This document shows positions 1 through 8,418 of a stretch of DNA of 64,000 nucleotides, one piece after another. The stretch lies in the NCBI GenBank assembly GCA_910587735.1, contig CAJUNT010000007.1:62001-126000 (forward strand), read 5' to 3'. Made by a program: the position numbers and the translations under genes. This stretch comes from an uncultured Clostridia bacterium. Its GTDB lineage: Bacteria > Bacillota > Clostridia > Lachnospirales > Anaerotignaceae. Below the pieces are notes generated by a model. The model saw only the letters and a list, made by a program, of their open reading frames with translations, had not been told where the DNA came from and searched no databases. The first letter of the stretch is position 1; each line of letters opens with the position of its first letter.

Positions 1-64
1 GAATTATCAAGAAGCTACACAATAACAGCAAAAGAAATAATGAGAGAGAGAGGGGGGAAGGTAA
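1..64 (+). other. window edge upstream of fliM; possible tail of the preceding gene
   Basis: These 64 bases hold the strong ribosome site of fliM (a GAGAGAGGGGGGAAGG run at about 46-61). One frame reaches a stop at 23-25 and could be the last residues of an upstream flagellar gene such as fliL, which usually precedes fliM. The fragment is too short to identify. Confidence 0.25.
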
Positions 65-1069
65 ATGGCGGAAGCTTTATCTCAAAGCCAAATAGATGCC
101 TTATTAAGTTCCATGGCAAATGGAGGCTTTGAAGAAGAAAAGAAAGAAACAACCCCAGAGAAAAAATATCGAAAGTATGACTTTTATAGTCCTAAAAAAT
201 TTACAAAGGATAAATTAAAAATATTAAGTAATATTTATGAAAATTATGCCAGATTATTAAATGCTAGAATAAATGGCTTACTTCGTATGAATAGTCAAGT
301 TGAAGTTGTCAATGTAGAAGAACAAAGGTATTATGAATTTAGTAATGCTTTGAGAGAAAACGATATGTTGACATTAGTAGACGTCCATTTACCAAACGAA
401 GCAGAGGAGATAGAAGAAATACCAACCGTTGTATTTACAAATGCAGAGGTTATGCTCTTAATGATTGACAGAATGTTGGGAAGCTCTGGGGAAGAGCCAC
501 CAAATGTATCTCTTGATTATAAATATACAGATTTAGAATTGGCTTTGTATAGAGATATCACTTCACATTTTATACGCATCATGAAAGATGGCTGGGTAAA
601 CTATTTAGATGACGTATCATTTGAGATACAAAAAGTAGAAAGAAACGGCAATATGATGCAAACTGTGGGTATGGACGAAACCATAGCGATTGTGGTTTTG
701 GATATTACAGTAGGCAAAGTAACAGGACAGATGAATATTTGTATTCCTGAAACAATTTTAAGTGTTGTGTTTAATTTAATTGATAATAGAAATAGTAATG
801 TAGGTAAGAAAGGTAGCATTGAAGATACAGCCGAAGAAATTATGGAGTGCATTAAAAGCTCTACATTGGAAATAAAAGCAGAGCTTGGTCAAGCCCAAGT
901 GAATTTGAATGATATTTATAATTTACATGTTGGGGATGTTATCAATCTGAATAAACCAAAAGATTCTGAAATCTATCTCTATATTGAAGACCAGCCATGG
1001 TTTAAAGGGAAGCTTGGTGTTCAAAATAAGAACATGGCGGTAAAAATCAGCGGAGTATATGAAGAATAA
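65..1069 (+). CDS. fliM: flagellar motor switch protein FliM
   Basis: FliM is the middle layer of the cytoplasmic C ring; it binds FliG and receives phosphorylated CheY. Residues 5-16 (LSQSQIDALLSS) are the classic N-terminal CheY-P docking peptide. A flexible acidic/basic linker follows to about residue 45, then the CheC-like middle domain and a C-terminal FliN-type (SpoA) domain from about 250. The length, 334 aa, is normal. The GGxG motif that contacts FliG reads G139-S-S-G142, so its second glycine is a serine. It is the first complete gene of the long operon and sits 28 bases ahead of fliY. Confidence 0.97.
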   Translation: MAEALSQSQIDALLSSMANGGFEEEKKETTPEKKYRKYDFYSPKKFTKDKLKILSNIYENYARLLNARINGLLRMNSQVEVVNVEEQRYYEFSNALRENDMLTLVDVHLPNEAEEIEEIPTVVFTNAEVMLLMIDRMLGSSGEEPPNVSLDYKYTDLELALYRDITSHFIRIMKDGWVNYLDDVSFEIQKVERNGNMMQTVGMDETIAIVVLDITVGKVTGQMNICIPETILSVVFNLIDNRNSNVGKKGSIEDTAEEIMECIKSSTLEIKAELGQAQVNLNDIYNLHVGDVINLNKPKDSEIYLYIEDQPWFKGKLGVQNKNMAVKISGVYEE

Positions 1070-1097
1070 ATGATTTATTGAAGGAGCGAAAAAAGAA

Positions 1098-2534
1098 ATG
1101 AGTTCAAATCGTTTTAGTCCATTAGAGATAGACGCCATAGGTGAAATACTGAATATTAGTTTAGGAGCGTCAGCAACGGCAGTATCTACAATGCTTAGTA
1201 AGAGAGTTGATATTACAACACCTAGAGTACAAGTTCTCACTGCCGAAGAATTTAAATTTACAAATTTAGAACCTGCTATTGGGGTACAGATTACATATGT
1301 GGCTGGCTTAGAAGGCACAAATGTAATGCTTTTAAAAAGAAAAGATGTCAAATCAATTGTAGAAATATTGATGATGACAGAAATTCCAGATGAGGAATTT
1401 GAATTAAATGAATTAAATTTAAGTGCTATTTGTGAAGTTATGAATATGATGATGGGAGCATCTGCTACAGCACTTTCAGAATTTTTAGGAGAAGTAGTAG
1501 ACATTTCAACACCAGAAGCATTTTCTATTGATGATATTGCAGGATTTAAAAATGACTGTTTCAATGGTGAAGAACGAATGGTTATCATCAGTTTTGACTT
1601 AAAAATTGAAGATTATGTTGAAAGTGAATTCATGAATATGATGCCTGTTAAATTGGCAAAGAAATTAGTTGCTGCTTTTGGCGTACCAGTAGATGAAGAT
1701 GGTGACGCAATAGAATCTGAACCAGCAACAAGTAGTGGTGGAACAATGTCACAAGAAGAAATTGAAAAAATGTTAGGCAATACTTCAAGTGAGCCAGCAG
1801 CAAGTAGTGGCGGAACAATGTCACAAGAAGAAATTGAAAAAATGTTAGGTAATGCCTCAAGTGAACCAGCAACAAGTAGTGGCGGAACAATGTCACAAGA
1901 GGAAATTGAAAAAATGCTTGGTAATGCTGCAAGTCAGCCATCACCTACACCAGCAGCAAGTGGTGGAAAGATGTCACAAGAGGAAATTGAAAAATTACTT
2001 GGTAATGCATCAGGTGGACCAACTCCACAGCCTATTCCTCAGCCAATTCCACAGGCTCAACCAATGCAACAAATGCCTGTAGCACCAGATATGATGCAAC
2101 AAATGATTTATCAACAGCAACAAATGATGCAACAGATGATGCAACAAATGATGATGACACAACAGCCATATCAACAACAAGCACAATCACAAGAACCAAA
2201 GGTTATCAATGTGCAACCTTTGCCTGTTGATAATCTGAAGGCATCAAGAGAAAATATGGGTGAGGAACAAAAAGAAAATCTCAATATGATACTTGGTGTA
2301 CCTTTGGAGGTTTCAGTGGAAATTGGTAGAACTAAAAAATTGGTAAAAGAAATATTGGAATTAGCACAAGGTTCTCTTGTTGTATTAGATAAATTAGCAG
2401 GTGACCAAGTTGATTTATATGTAAATGGTCAATGTATTGCAAAAGGTGATGTTGTAGTAGTAAATGATAATTTTGGTATTAGAATTACTGAAATTATTAA
2501 AAAACAGGAACTGATTGAAGGATTAGGAAAATAA
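1098..2534 (+). CDS. fliY: flagellar motor switch phosphatase FliY (CheC-like + FliN) with four internal docking-like repeats
   Basis: FliY combines a CheY-P phosphatase with the FliN switch domain. Residues 8-200 hold two CheC-type active sites; both keep the D/S-x3-E-x2-N-x22-P signature (D12, E16, N19 and the equivalent in the second half). The FliN domain is at about 395-478 (GVPLEVSVEIGRTKK to the end). The usual N-terminal EIDALL peptide is missing. Instead the linker carries four copies of MSQEEIEK(M/L)LGN, starting at residues 217, 241, 265 and 292, followed by a Pro- and Gln/Met-rich stretch (about 315-370). At 478 aa it is about 100 longer than Bacillus FliY because of this linker. 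Confidence 0.95.
   Translation: MSSNRFSPLEIDAIGEILNISLGASATAVSTMLSKRVDITTPRVQVLTAEEFKFTNLEPAIGVQITYVAGLEGTNVMLLKRKDVKSIVEILMMTEIPDEEFELNELNLSAICEVMNMMMGASATALSEFLGEVVDISTPEAFSIDDIAGFKNDCFNGEERMVIISFDLKIEDYVESEFMNMMPVKLAKKLVAAFGVPVDEDGDAIESEPATSSGGTMSQEEIEKMLGNTSSEPAASSGGTMSQEEIEKMLGNASSEPATSSGGTMSQEEIEKMLGNAASQPSPTPAASGGKMSQEEIEKLLGNASGGPTPQPIPQPIPQAQPMQQMPVAPDMMQQMIYQQQQMMQQMMQQMMMTQQPYQQQAQSQEPKVINVQPLPVDNLKASRENMGEEQKENLNMILGVPLEVSVEIGRTKKLVKEILELAQGSLVVLDKLAGDQVDLYVNGQCIAKGDVVVVNDNFGIRITEIIKKQELIEGLGK
1716..2012 (+). repeat. four in-frame tandem repeats inside fliY (72, 72 and 81 base spacing)
   Basis: The repeated ATG of each MSQEEIEK unit lies at 1746, 1818, 1890 and 1971. Units 1 to 3 are almost identical at the DNA level, including the Ser/Gly-rich spacer, which suggests recent duplication; unit 4 has diverged and has a spacer longer by three codons. 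All lengths are multiples of three, so copy number can change without breaking the gene. Confidence 0.95.
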
Positions 2535-2550
2535 TAAAAAGCAAGAATTA

Positions 2551-2583
2551 CTGCATAAAAAAAGGAATCTTTTTACTATGCAG
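2551..2583 (+). promoter_or_regulatory. stem-loop between fliY and cheY
   Basis: CTGCATA (2551-2557) pairs with TATGCAG (2577-2583), with an inner AAAAAG/CTTTTT stem. No clear U-run follows, so it is more likely an mRNA processing or stability element than a terminator. The fliY-cheY gap of 109 bases is the largest in the operon, and the rest of it is A/T-rich. Confidence 0.45.
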
Positions 2584-2643
2584 ATGATAATTATATAAAA
2601 TAAAAAAATAAAAAATGTTTATAGTGAAGAAAGGTATGGTAAA

Positions 2644-3003
2644 ATGGCTAAGATTTTGTTAGTTGATGATGCAGCTTTTATGAGAATGATGGTAAAGGAT
2701 GTATTGACTAAGAATGGTTATACAGATTTGTATGAGGCAGCAGATGGAGTGCAGGCAGTAGAAAAATATGAAGAAGTAAAACCAGATTTAGTAATTATGG
2801 ACATTACAATGCCAAATATGGATGGTTTGGAAGCGCTGAAAGCAATTAAAGCAAAATATGCAGATGCAAATGTTGTAATGTGTTCTGCTATGGGGCAGGA
2901 GGCAATGGTTATTGAAGCAATTAAATCTGGAGCAAAAGACTTTATTGTAAAACCTTTTAAACCAGATAGAGTTTTAAAAACAGTAACCACAATCGTTGGT
3001 TAA
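2644..3003 (+). CDS. cheY: chemotaxis response regulator CheY
   Basis: This is a single receiver domain of 119 aa. It has the acidic pair D8/D9, phospho-acceptor D53 (VIMDITMP), switch residue S81 and K103 (IVKPF). Phosphorylated by CheA, it should bind the FliM N terminus and probably the FliY repeats, and be dephosphorylated by FliY and CheC. The position between fliY and fliO matches other Firmicutes flagellar operons. Confidence 0.95.
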   Translation: MAKILLVDDAAFMRMMVKDVLTKNGYTDLYEAADGVQAVEKYEEVKPDLVIMDITMPNMDGLEALKAIKAKYADANVVMCSAMGQEAMVIEAIKSGAKDFIVKPFKPDRVLKTVTTIVG

Positions 3004-3039
3004 TGCAGGAGAGGACTGAGAGGCATATTAGCACAAACA

Positions 3040-3381
3040 TTGCCAATGTTGGCGACTCTTGTAATAGTAGTAATAATTATACTATATTTAAGTTATTTGT
3101 TTAGTAAATTGGTTGCGAAAAACTCCTTGCATATGAATACTAAGGGGAAAAGCATAAAATTACTGGACAGAGCGGTTTTAGGAACAGACCGCTCTATTGA
3201 TATTATACAGGTAAATGAAAGATATTTTCTGATAGGAAATACTGCAACAAACATGGTGTGTTTGGCAGAGCTTTCCAAAGAAGATGTTTCTTTTAAAAAA
3301 CAAGAATATGATATGGAAAACGGCAGCAAATTATTTCAGAATAGCATGATTGAGAAATGGAAAACAAAAATAAAGAAGTAA
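3040..3381 (+). CDS. fliO: flagellar export apparatus protein FliO (small membrane protein)
   Basis: This short protein of up to 113 aa has one N-terminal membrane helix (LATLVIVVIIILYLSYLF) and a cytoplasmic domain containing LLDRAVLGTDRSIDIIQVNERYFLIG, typical of FliO, which helps assemble the FliP ring. The start is uncertain: the good ribosome site (AGGAGAGGA, 3007-3015) is 24-30 bases before the TTG at 3040 and the ATG at 3046, so a non-standard earlier start is possible. It lies directly before fliP, as expected. Confidence 0.85.
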   Translation: MPMLATLVIVVIIILYLSYLFSKLVAKNSLHMNTKGKSIKLLDRAVLGTDRSIDIIQVNERYFLIGNTATNMVCLAELSKEDVSFKKQEYDMENGSKLFQNSMIEKWKTKIKK

Positions 3382-3410
3382 TATGCTGACAGTTTTTAGA
3401 GGTGTTTAAC

Positions 3411-4079
3411 ATGACAGATGCACTCATCAATGTCAATGGAAGCAGTGTTCAAACGCTAGAAATACTGTTTATGCTGACAGTAATTACGTTATTGCCATCT
3501 ATATTGATGCTGATAACGGCATTTACAAGAATTATTATTGTGCTTTCTTTTTTGAGAAATGCCATAGGCTTACAGGGAACACCACCAAACTCCGTATTGA
3601 TAGGGCTTGCATTATTTATGACACTTTTTATTATGTCGCCCGTTATGGACGAAGTGAATGAAACTGCATATCAGCCGTATAGAAATGAAGAAATTTCTCA
3701 AGTAGAGGCATTGCAAAGAGCAAGCGTACCAATAAAAAGATTTATGTTAGAAAATACAAAAATAGATTCATTAAATTTATTTTTGGATTTTGCAGATATA
3801 GATTATCCTCAAACAATAGAACAACAAGTAACAGATTTACCATTGCGTGTTGTGATACCAGCATTTATGACAAGTGAATTATCGAGAGCATTTACAATGG
3901 GCTTTTTGCTGTTTATACCATTTTTGTTAATTGATATTGTGGTATCCAGTACATTAATGTCTATGGGTATGATTATGTTGCCACCTGCAACGATTTCATT
4001 GCCTTTTAAAATATTGCTTTTTGTCACTGTAAATGGATGGCAATTATTGTTTTCTACTCTTGTTTATAGTTTTAATTAG
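3411..4079 (+). CDS. fliP: flagellar type III export protein FliP
   Basis: FliP is an inner-membrane component of the export gate. It shows the family pattern TRIIIVLSFLRNAIGLQGTPP, then DLPLRVVIPAFMTSELSRAFTMGFLLFIPF and the MGMIMLPPATISLPFKILLF signature. I take ATG 3411 (222 aa), placed after AGAGGTG; an in-frame GTG at 3402 overlaps that ribosome site. There are four hydrophobic segments and no cleavable signal is evident. It is followed 17 bases later by fliQ. Confidence 0.96.
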   Translation: MTDALINVNGSSVQTLEILFMLTVITLLPSILMLITAFTRIIIVLSFLRNAIGLQGTPPNSVLIGLALFMTLFIMSPVMDEVNETAYQPYRNEEISQVEALQRASVPIKRFMLENTKIDSLNLFLDFADIDYPQTIEQQVTDLPLRVVIPAFMTSELSRAFTMGFLLFIPFLLIDIVVSSTLMSMGMIMLPPATISLPFKILLFVTVNGWQLLFSTLVYSFN

Positions 4080-4096
4080 CAAAGGAGGAGAGATTT

Positions 4097-4357
4097 ATGA
4101 CAAATACAGAAGTCATGTCTATTATGCAATCCGCTCTTATTGTTGGTGTAAAGCTTGCAGCTCCTATATTGCTATTAAGTATGTTTTTAGGCATATTGAT
4201 TTCTATTATACAAGCAGCAACACAAATTCATGAACAAACAATTACATTTGTACCAAAACTGATATTGATTATAGCGCTTTGTTTATTTAGTGGTAATTGG
4301 ATGCTGGAAACATTGCAGGATTATACATTTCAGTTGTTTCAAATGATGTTGTTGTAA
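4097..4357 (+). CDS. fliQ: flagellar type III export protein FliQ
   Basis: FliQ is 86 aa with two membrane helices (about 15-38 and 52-75) and the conserved QAATQIHEQTITFVPKL loop between them. The ribosome site AAAGGAGGAG is 8 bases upstream. It forms the gate with FliP and FliR. Confidence 0.96.
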   Translation: MTNTEVMSIMQSALIVGVKLAAPILLLSMFLGILISIIQAATQIHEQTITFVPKLILIIALCLFSGNWMLETLQDYTFQLFQMMLL

Positions 4358-4375
4358 AAGGCGAGGTTTTAAATT

Positions 4376-5140
4376 GTGCTAGAACCGAATCGTTTTATGT
4401 TTTTTACATTAGTATTAATGAGAATATCAGGTATGATATTATTTAATCCGATATTAGGAAGAAGGAATGTACCAGCAGTTGTCAAAGCAGGTATGATTAT
4501 GGCATTGACAATCATTGTTTCCAGTTTTTATAATGGCACAATAGAACAGCCTAATACGATATTAGAATATGGTGTATTGTTGTTAAAAGAATGTGCAATA
4601 GGGTATATTGCAGGATTTGTAATTAGTTTATTTCTATATATCATTATATTAGCTGGAGAATTTATTGATATGCAATTAGGCTTATCTATGGCAAAAGTAT
4701 ATGATAGTCAAAGTAATGCCTCTATTTCTATGAGCGCAACACTTTATAATATATTGTATATGTTAGCTTTTTTTGCTTTAAATGGTCATATTGCATTGTT
4801 ACATGCTATATTAACCTCCTCTGAAGTCATACCTTATGGGGAGGTTGTTTTCAATCAAGCGGCATATCAAAGGATATGGGATATTTTTATACAATGTACA
4901 ATATTAGGTATCCAGCTTTCTTTCCCTATATTAGCCGCAGAATTGATTTGTGAAATGGGTGTAGGTATTTTGATGAAAACAATACCTCAAATTAATGTAT
5001 TTGTTATTAACATACAAGCCAAGGTGTTAATAGGAATATTAATACTTTTAATGATGTTTGTGCCTATGGAAGAATTTATAAGAGATTTGATACCACAAAC
5101 AATAGATAGTTTTAAAGAAATGCTTGAATTTTTGAAATAG
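4376..5140 (+). CDS. fliR: flagellar type III export protein FliR
   Basis: FliR is a 254-aa polytopic protein of the export gate. It starts with GTG after GGCGAGG. Conserved features include the N-terminal VLMRISGMILFNPILGRRNVP, the GEFIDMQLGLSMAKVYDS loop and the C-terminal VLIGILILLMMFVP segment. Six or so membrane segments are visible. flhB follows 31 bases downstream. Confidence 0.95.
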   Translation: MLEPNRFMFFTLVLMRISGMILFNPILGRRNVPAVVKAGMIMALTIIVSSFYNGTIEQPNTILEYGVLLLKECAIGYIAGFVISLFLYIIILAGEFIDMQLGLSMAKVYDSQSNASISMSATLYNILYMLAFFALNGHIALLHAILTSSEVIPYGEVVFNQAAYQRIWDIFIQCTILGIQLSFPILAAELICEMGVGILMKTIPQINVFVINIQAKVLIGILILLMMFVPMEEFIRDLIPQTIDSFKEMLEFLK

Positions 5141-5171
5141 AAGAAACACGCCTATAAAGGGGGAAGCAACA

Positions 5172-6248
5172 TTGGCGGCAGATGAAAAAACCGAACAAGC
5201 CACCCCCAAGAAGCGACGGGACGAGCGAAAAAAGGGTAATATCTTTTTAAGTAAAGATGTCGTTGTTGTTGTGTCGCTTCTTGGTACATTTTTTTCTTTA
5301 AAGTTGTTATTTCCGAGTATGTATGAAGCACTGAGTACATTTTTGCTACGATATATGAGTTATGCGTATTCAAAAACAGAAGTAACAGCAGAATTTATAT
5401 CAGATATGACAATAGAAATGATTATTACATTTGTGAGGGTATGTGTACCTCTCTTAATGATAGCTGTATTATTGGCTGTTATAGCAACTGCTGCTCAAAC
5501 AAAACTTTTGTTTTCAACAGATGCATTAAAACCAAAGTTCAGCAGATTAAGTCCTTTACAGGGATTTAAAAAGATGTTTTCTTCAAAAAGCATTGTAGAA
5601 GTTGTAAAAGGTATTATTAAAATTTCTATTTTAATATATATTATATATGATTTTTTTATGGGGCAGCTTATCAATTTTGAAAAGACATTAAAATTAGATT
5701 TAATTTCTTCTTCTGCTTATATTTTAGATTGTGTCATTAAATTGGTTATGAAAGTTAGTATTGCTTTTGTTGTTATTTCTGCCTTTGACTATCTTTATCA
5801 ATGGTGGGATTATGAAAGACAATTAAAAATGTCAAAACAAGAAGTAAAAGAAGAATATAAACAAACAGAGGGAAATCCTCAAATTAAAGGAAAAATTAGA
5901 GAATTGCAAAGAAGAATGGCTATGTCAAGAATGATGCAGTCCGTTCCAGACGCAGACGTAGTATTGAGAAATCCAACTCATTTTGCAGTTGCTTTAAAAT
6001 ATGATGGAGAAAAAGATATAGCTCCCATTGTTGTAGCAAAAGGGCAAGATGAAATTGCTTTAAGAATTGTAAAAATTGCGGAAGAAAATGGCGTACAGGT
6101 TGTTGAAAATAAACCTATTGCAAGAGCTTTGTACGCTATGACACAGGTTTCGGGTACCATACCAGAGGAATTTTATGGTACTATTGCAGAAATACTGGTT
6201 TATGTTTATAAACTTGATGGTAAAGATTTGACAGGAAAAAAGAAATAA
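5172..6248 (+). CDS. flhB: flagellar export switch protein FlhB
   Basis: FlhB switches export specificity from hook to filament. The start is TTG 5172 after AAAGGGGGAAG, giving ADEKTEQATPKKRRDERKKG, the standard N terminus. Four membrane helices (about 30-210) precede the cytoplasmic domain with the self-cleavage motif N-P-T-H in VVLRNPTHFAVALKYD. At 358 aa it is a normal length. A second, stand-alone copy of its C-terminal domain is at 42503-42805. Confidence 0.97.
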   Translation: MAADEKTEQATPKKRRDERKKGNIFLSKDVVVVVSLLGTFFSLKLLFPSMYEALSTFLLRYMSYAYSKTEVTAEFISDMTIEMIITFVRVCVPLLMIAVLLAVIATAAQTKLLFSTDALKPKFSRLSPLQGFKKMFSSKSIVEVVKGIIKISILIYIIYDFFMGQLINFEKTLKLDLISSSAYILDCVIKLVMKVSIAFVVISAFDYLYQWWDYERQLKMSKQEVKEEYKQTEGNPQIKGKIRELQRRMAMSRMMQSVPDADVVLRNPTHFAVALKYDGEKDIAPIVVAKGQDEIALRIVKIAEENGVQVVENKPIARALYAMTQVSGTIPEEFYGTIAEILVYVYKLDGKDLTGKKK

Positions 6249-6300
6249 GTAAATACTTATTTTTTACATATAACATTTTGATTGGAAAATGGTGAAATCT

Positions 6301-8391
6301 ATGAAAAATGCTTTAAATTATATCGTATCCATATTTGTAATTATCATAGTGCTTTTATTGATTATTCCACTTCCTGTTTGGCTGTTGGATATGATGTTTA
6401 TATTAAATATTTCCCTTTCTTTAATTATATTATTGATTTCAATGCAAATTAAAGAATCGTTGGAATTTTCCATTTTTCCCTCATTGCTTTTGATAACAAC
6501 ATTGTTTAGAATTGGATTGAATATTTCATCAACCCGTTTGATATTAACAAAAGCAGGTGAGGCAGGTGCCGTAATAAAAGCGTTCGGTACATTTGTATTA
6601 CAGGGAAATATTGTTGTTGGTGTAATTATATTCTTAATTATCGTATTAGTACAATTTTTGGTTATTACCAAAGGTGCAGAACGTGTTGCTGAAGTTGCAG
6701 CAAGATTTACATTAGATGCTATGCCTGGTAAACAGATGGCAATTGATGCAGATTTAAGTTCTGGTTTGATTACAGAAGAAGAATCTCGTGTAAGAAGATA
6801 CAAAATACAAAAAGAAGCCGATTTTTATGGCTCTATGGATGGTGCTACAAAAATTGTAAAAGGTGATGCTGTTATGTCAATTATCATTACAGCAATCAAC
6901 TTTATAGCAGGTACAATTATTGGTATGGTACAATCTACAATGACATTTTCTGAAGTATTGTCAGTATATTCTATTGCAACAATAGGTGATGGACTTGTAT
7001 CACAAATACCTTCCCTTTTGATTTCTACTGCAACAGGTATGATTGTAACAAGGGCAGTTTCTGATGGTAGCTTGAATAATGACGTGGCAACACAATTTTT
7101 AGCACAACCACAAGCACTTATGATGGGTGGTGGCATTATGTCTGTTATTTCTGTTATGCCTGGTATGCCTCATGCACCACTGCTTGTTGTTGGTGCAATA
7201 TTACTTGCGATTGGTTGGAGAGCGTCTGCACGTATGAAGGCATTGATTGCAGCAGATGAGGCATTGGTTGCTCCAGGAGCAGCGACTGTAGGGGCATTGC
7301 CAGAAGAAGAAGCACCTATGCCAATGAGTGAAAATGATTACTATAAAGATATTAACAATGTATATTCTTTATTAAATGTAGAACCTATTGAAATGGAAAT
7401 TGGCTATAGTTTGATACCTCTTGTAGATGAATCTAGTGGAGGTAAATTGATAGAACGTATTGTTATATTTAGAAGACAGTATGCACAAGATATGGGATTT
7501 GTTATTCCTTCTATTCGATTAAGAGACAGTTCTAATTTGAATACGAATCAATATGTTATTAATATTAAGGGTGAAGAAGTAGCAAAAGGCGAAATATTGA
7601 TTGACTATTATTTAGCTTTAGAGCCTCCAAACCCAGCAGGTGAAATTGATGGTATTGAAACAATAGAACCATCTTATGGTATTCCAAGTAAATGGATTAC
7701 ACCAGAAAATAAAGAAATGGCAGAAATTTATGGCTATACAGTAATTGACCCTCTTTCTGTAATGTTAACACATTTGTCTGAAACAGTGAAAAAGCACGCA
7801 TATGAATTGTTGACAAGAAATGAGGTAATGCAGTTAATTGAAAATACAAAAAAAGTTTCTCCAGATTTAATAGAAGAAACATTTCCTAATGTGCTTACAT
7901 ATGGAACATTTCAGAAAATATTGTCCAATCTTTTAAAGGAAGGTGTACCAATTAAAGATATGGAAACAATATTAGAAACGATTGTTGATTCTTCTGCAAC
8001 AACAAGAGATTTGGATACCATTACAGAAAATATACGTATTGCATTAAAACGTACAATTACAAGAAAATTCTGTGAAGGCGGACAAATGAAAGTGATTACA
8101 TTAGATGCAGAAGTAGAAAAAGCAATTATCGCTGGCTTAACAAAAGGAGAGCAAGGTATTTATATTTCTATGAGTCCAGAATTGATGCAAAAATTGATTG
8201 CACAGATTAGTGAACAAATGAAGAAATTTAATGACCTTTCTCAAACACCAATTATATTAACAAGCAATGTAGTCAGAGCTTATTTTTATAGATTGATAGA
8301 GCAATTTTTTCCAAATATATATGTGCTTTCGTTTAATGAAATTGCAAATAATGTGCAGATACAAGCGATTGGTAACATTGTATTATCATAA
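6301..8391 (+). CDS. flhA: flagellar export protein FlhA
   Basis: FlhA is the large export-gate ring protein. About 320 N-terminal residues form eight membrane segments, including the FHIPEP-type region (TRFTLDAMPGKQMAIDADL, here AARFTLDAMPGKQMAIDA). A cytoplasmic domain from about 340 to the end binds chaperone-substrate complexes. I choose ATG 6301 (696 aa) with GGTGA upstream; ATG 6289 is also in frame. Unusually for Clostridia, the next gene is fliA, not flhF. Confidence 0.96.
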   Translation: MKNALNYIVSIFVIIIVLLLIIPLPVWLLDMMFILNISLSLIILLISMQIKESLEFSIFPSLLLITTLFRIGLNISSTRLILTKAGEAGAVIKAFGTFVLQGNIVVGVIIFLIIVLVQFLVITKGAERVAEVAARFTLDAMPGKQMAIDADLSSGLITEEESRVRRYKIQKEADFYGSMDGATKIVKGDAVMSIIITAINFIAGTIIGMVQSTMTFSEVLSVYSIATIGDGLVSQIPSLLISTATGMIVTRAVSDGSLNNDVATQFLAQPQALMMGGGIMSVISVMPGMPHAPLLVVGAILLAIGWRASARMKALIAADEALVAPGAATVGALPEEEAPMPMSENDYYKDINNVYSLLNVEPIEMEIGYSLIPLVDESSGGKLIERIVIFRRQYAQDMGFVIPSIRLRDSSNLNTNQYVINIKGEEVAKGEILIDYYLALEPPNPAGEIDGIETIEPSYGIPSKWITPENKEMAEIYGYTVIDPLSVMLTHLSETVKKHAYELLTRNEVMQLIENTKKVSPDLIEETFPNVLTYGTFQKILSNLLKEGVPIKDMETILETIVDSSATTRDLDTITENIRIALKRTITRKFCEGGQMKVITLDAEVEKAIIAGLTKGEQGIYISMSPELMQKLIAQISEQMKKFNDLSQTPIILTSNVVRAYFYRLIEQFFPNIYVLSFNEIANNVQIQAIGNIVLS

Positions 8392-8418
8392 TAAGCAATA
8401 AGAACAGGGGAGATAGGT

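Noticed and set aside
1648..1944. Minus-strand repetitive His/Leu/Phe-rich frame
   Set aside because: It is the antisense shadow of the fliY repeats.
1740..2010. Regularly spaced repeats resembling a CRISPR array
   Set aside because: The repeats are in frame inside fliY, spacing is 72/72/81 bases with near-identical spacers, and they code a sensible peptide.
4033..4233. Plus-strand frame overlapping the fliP end and fliQ
   Set aside because: Out of frame with two clear conserved genes; Cys/Tyr-rich translation is typical of a shadow.
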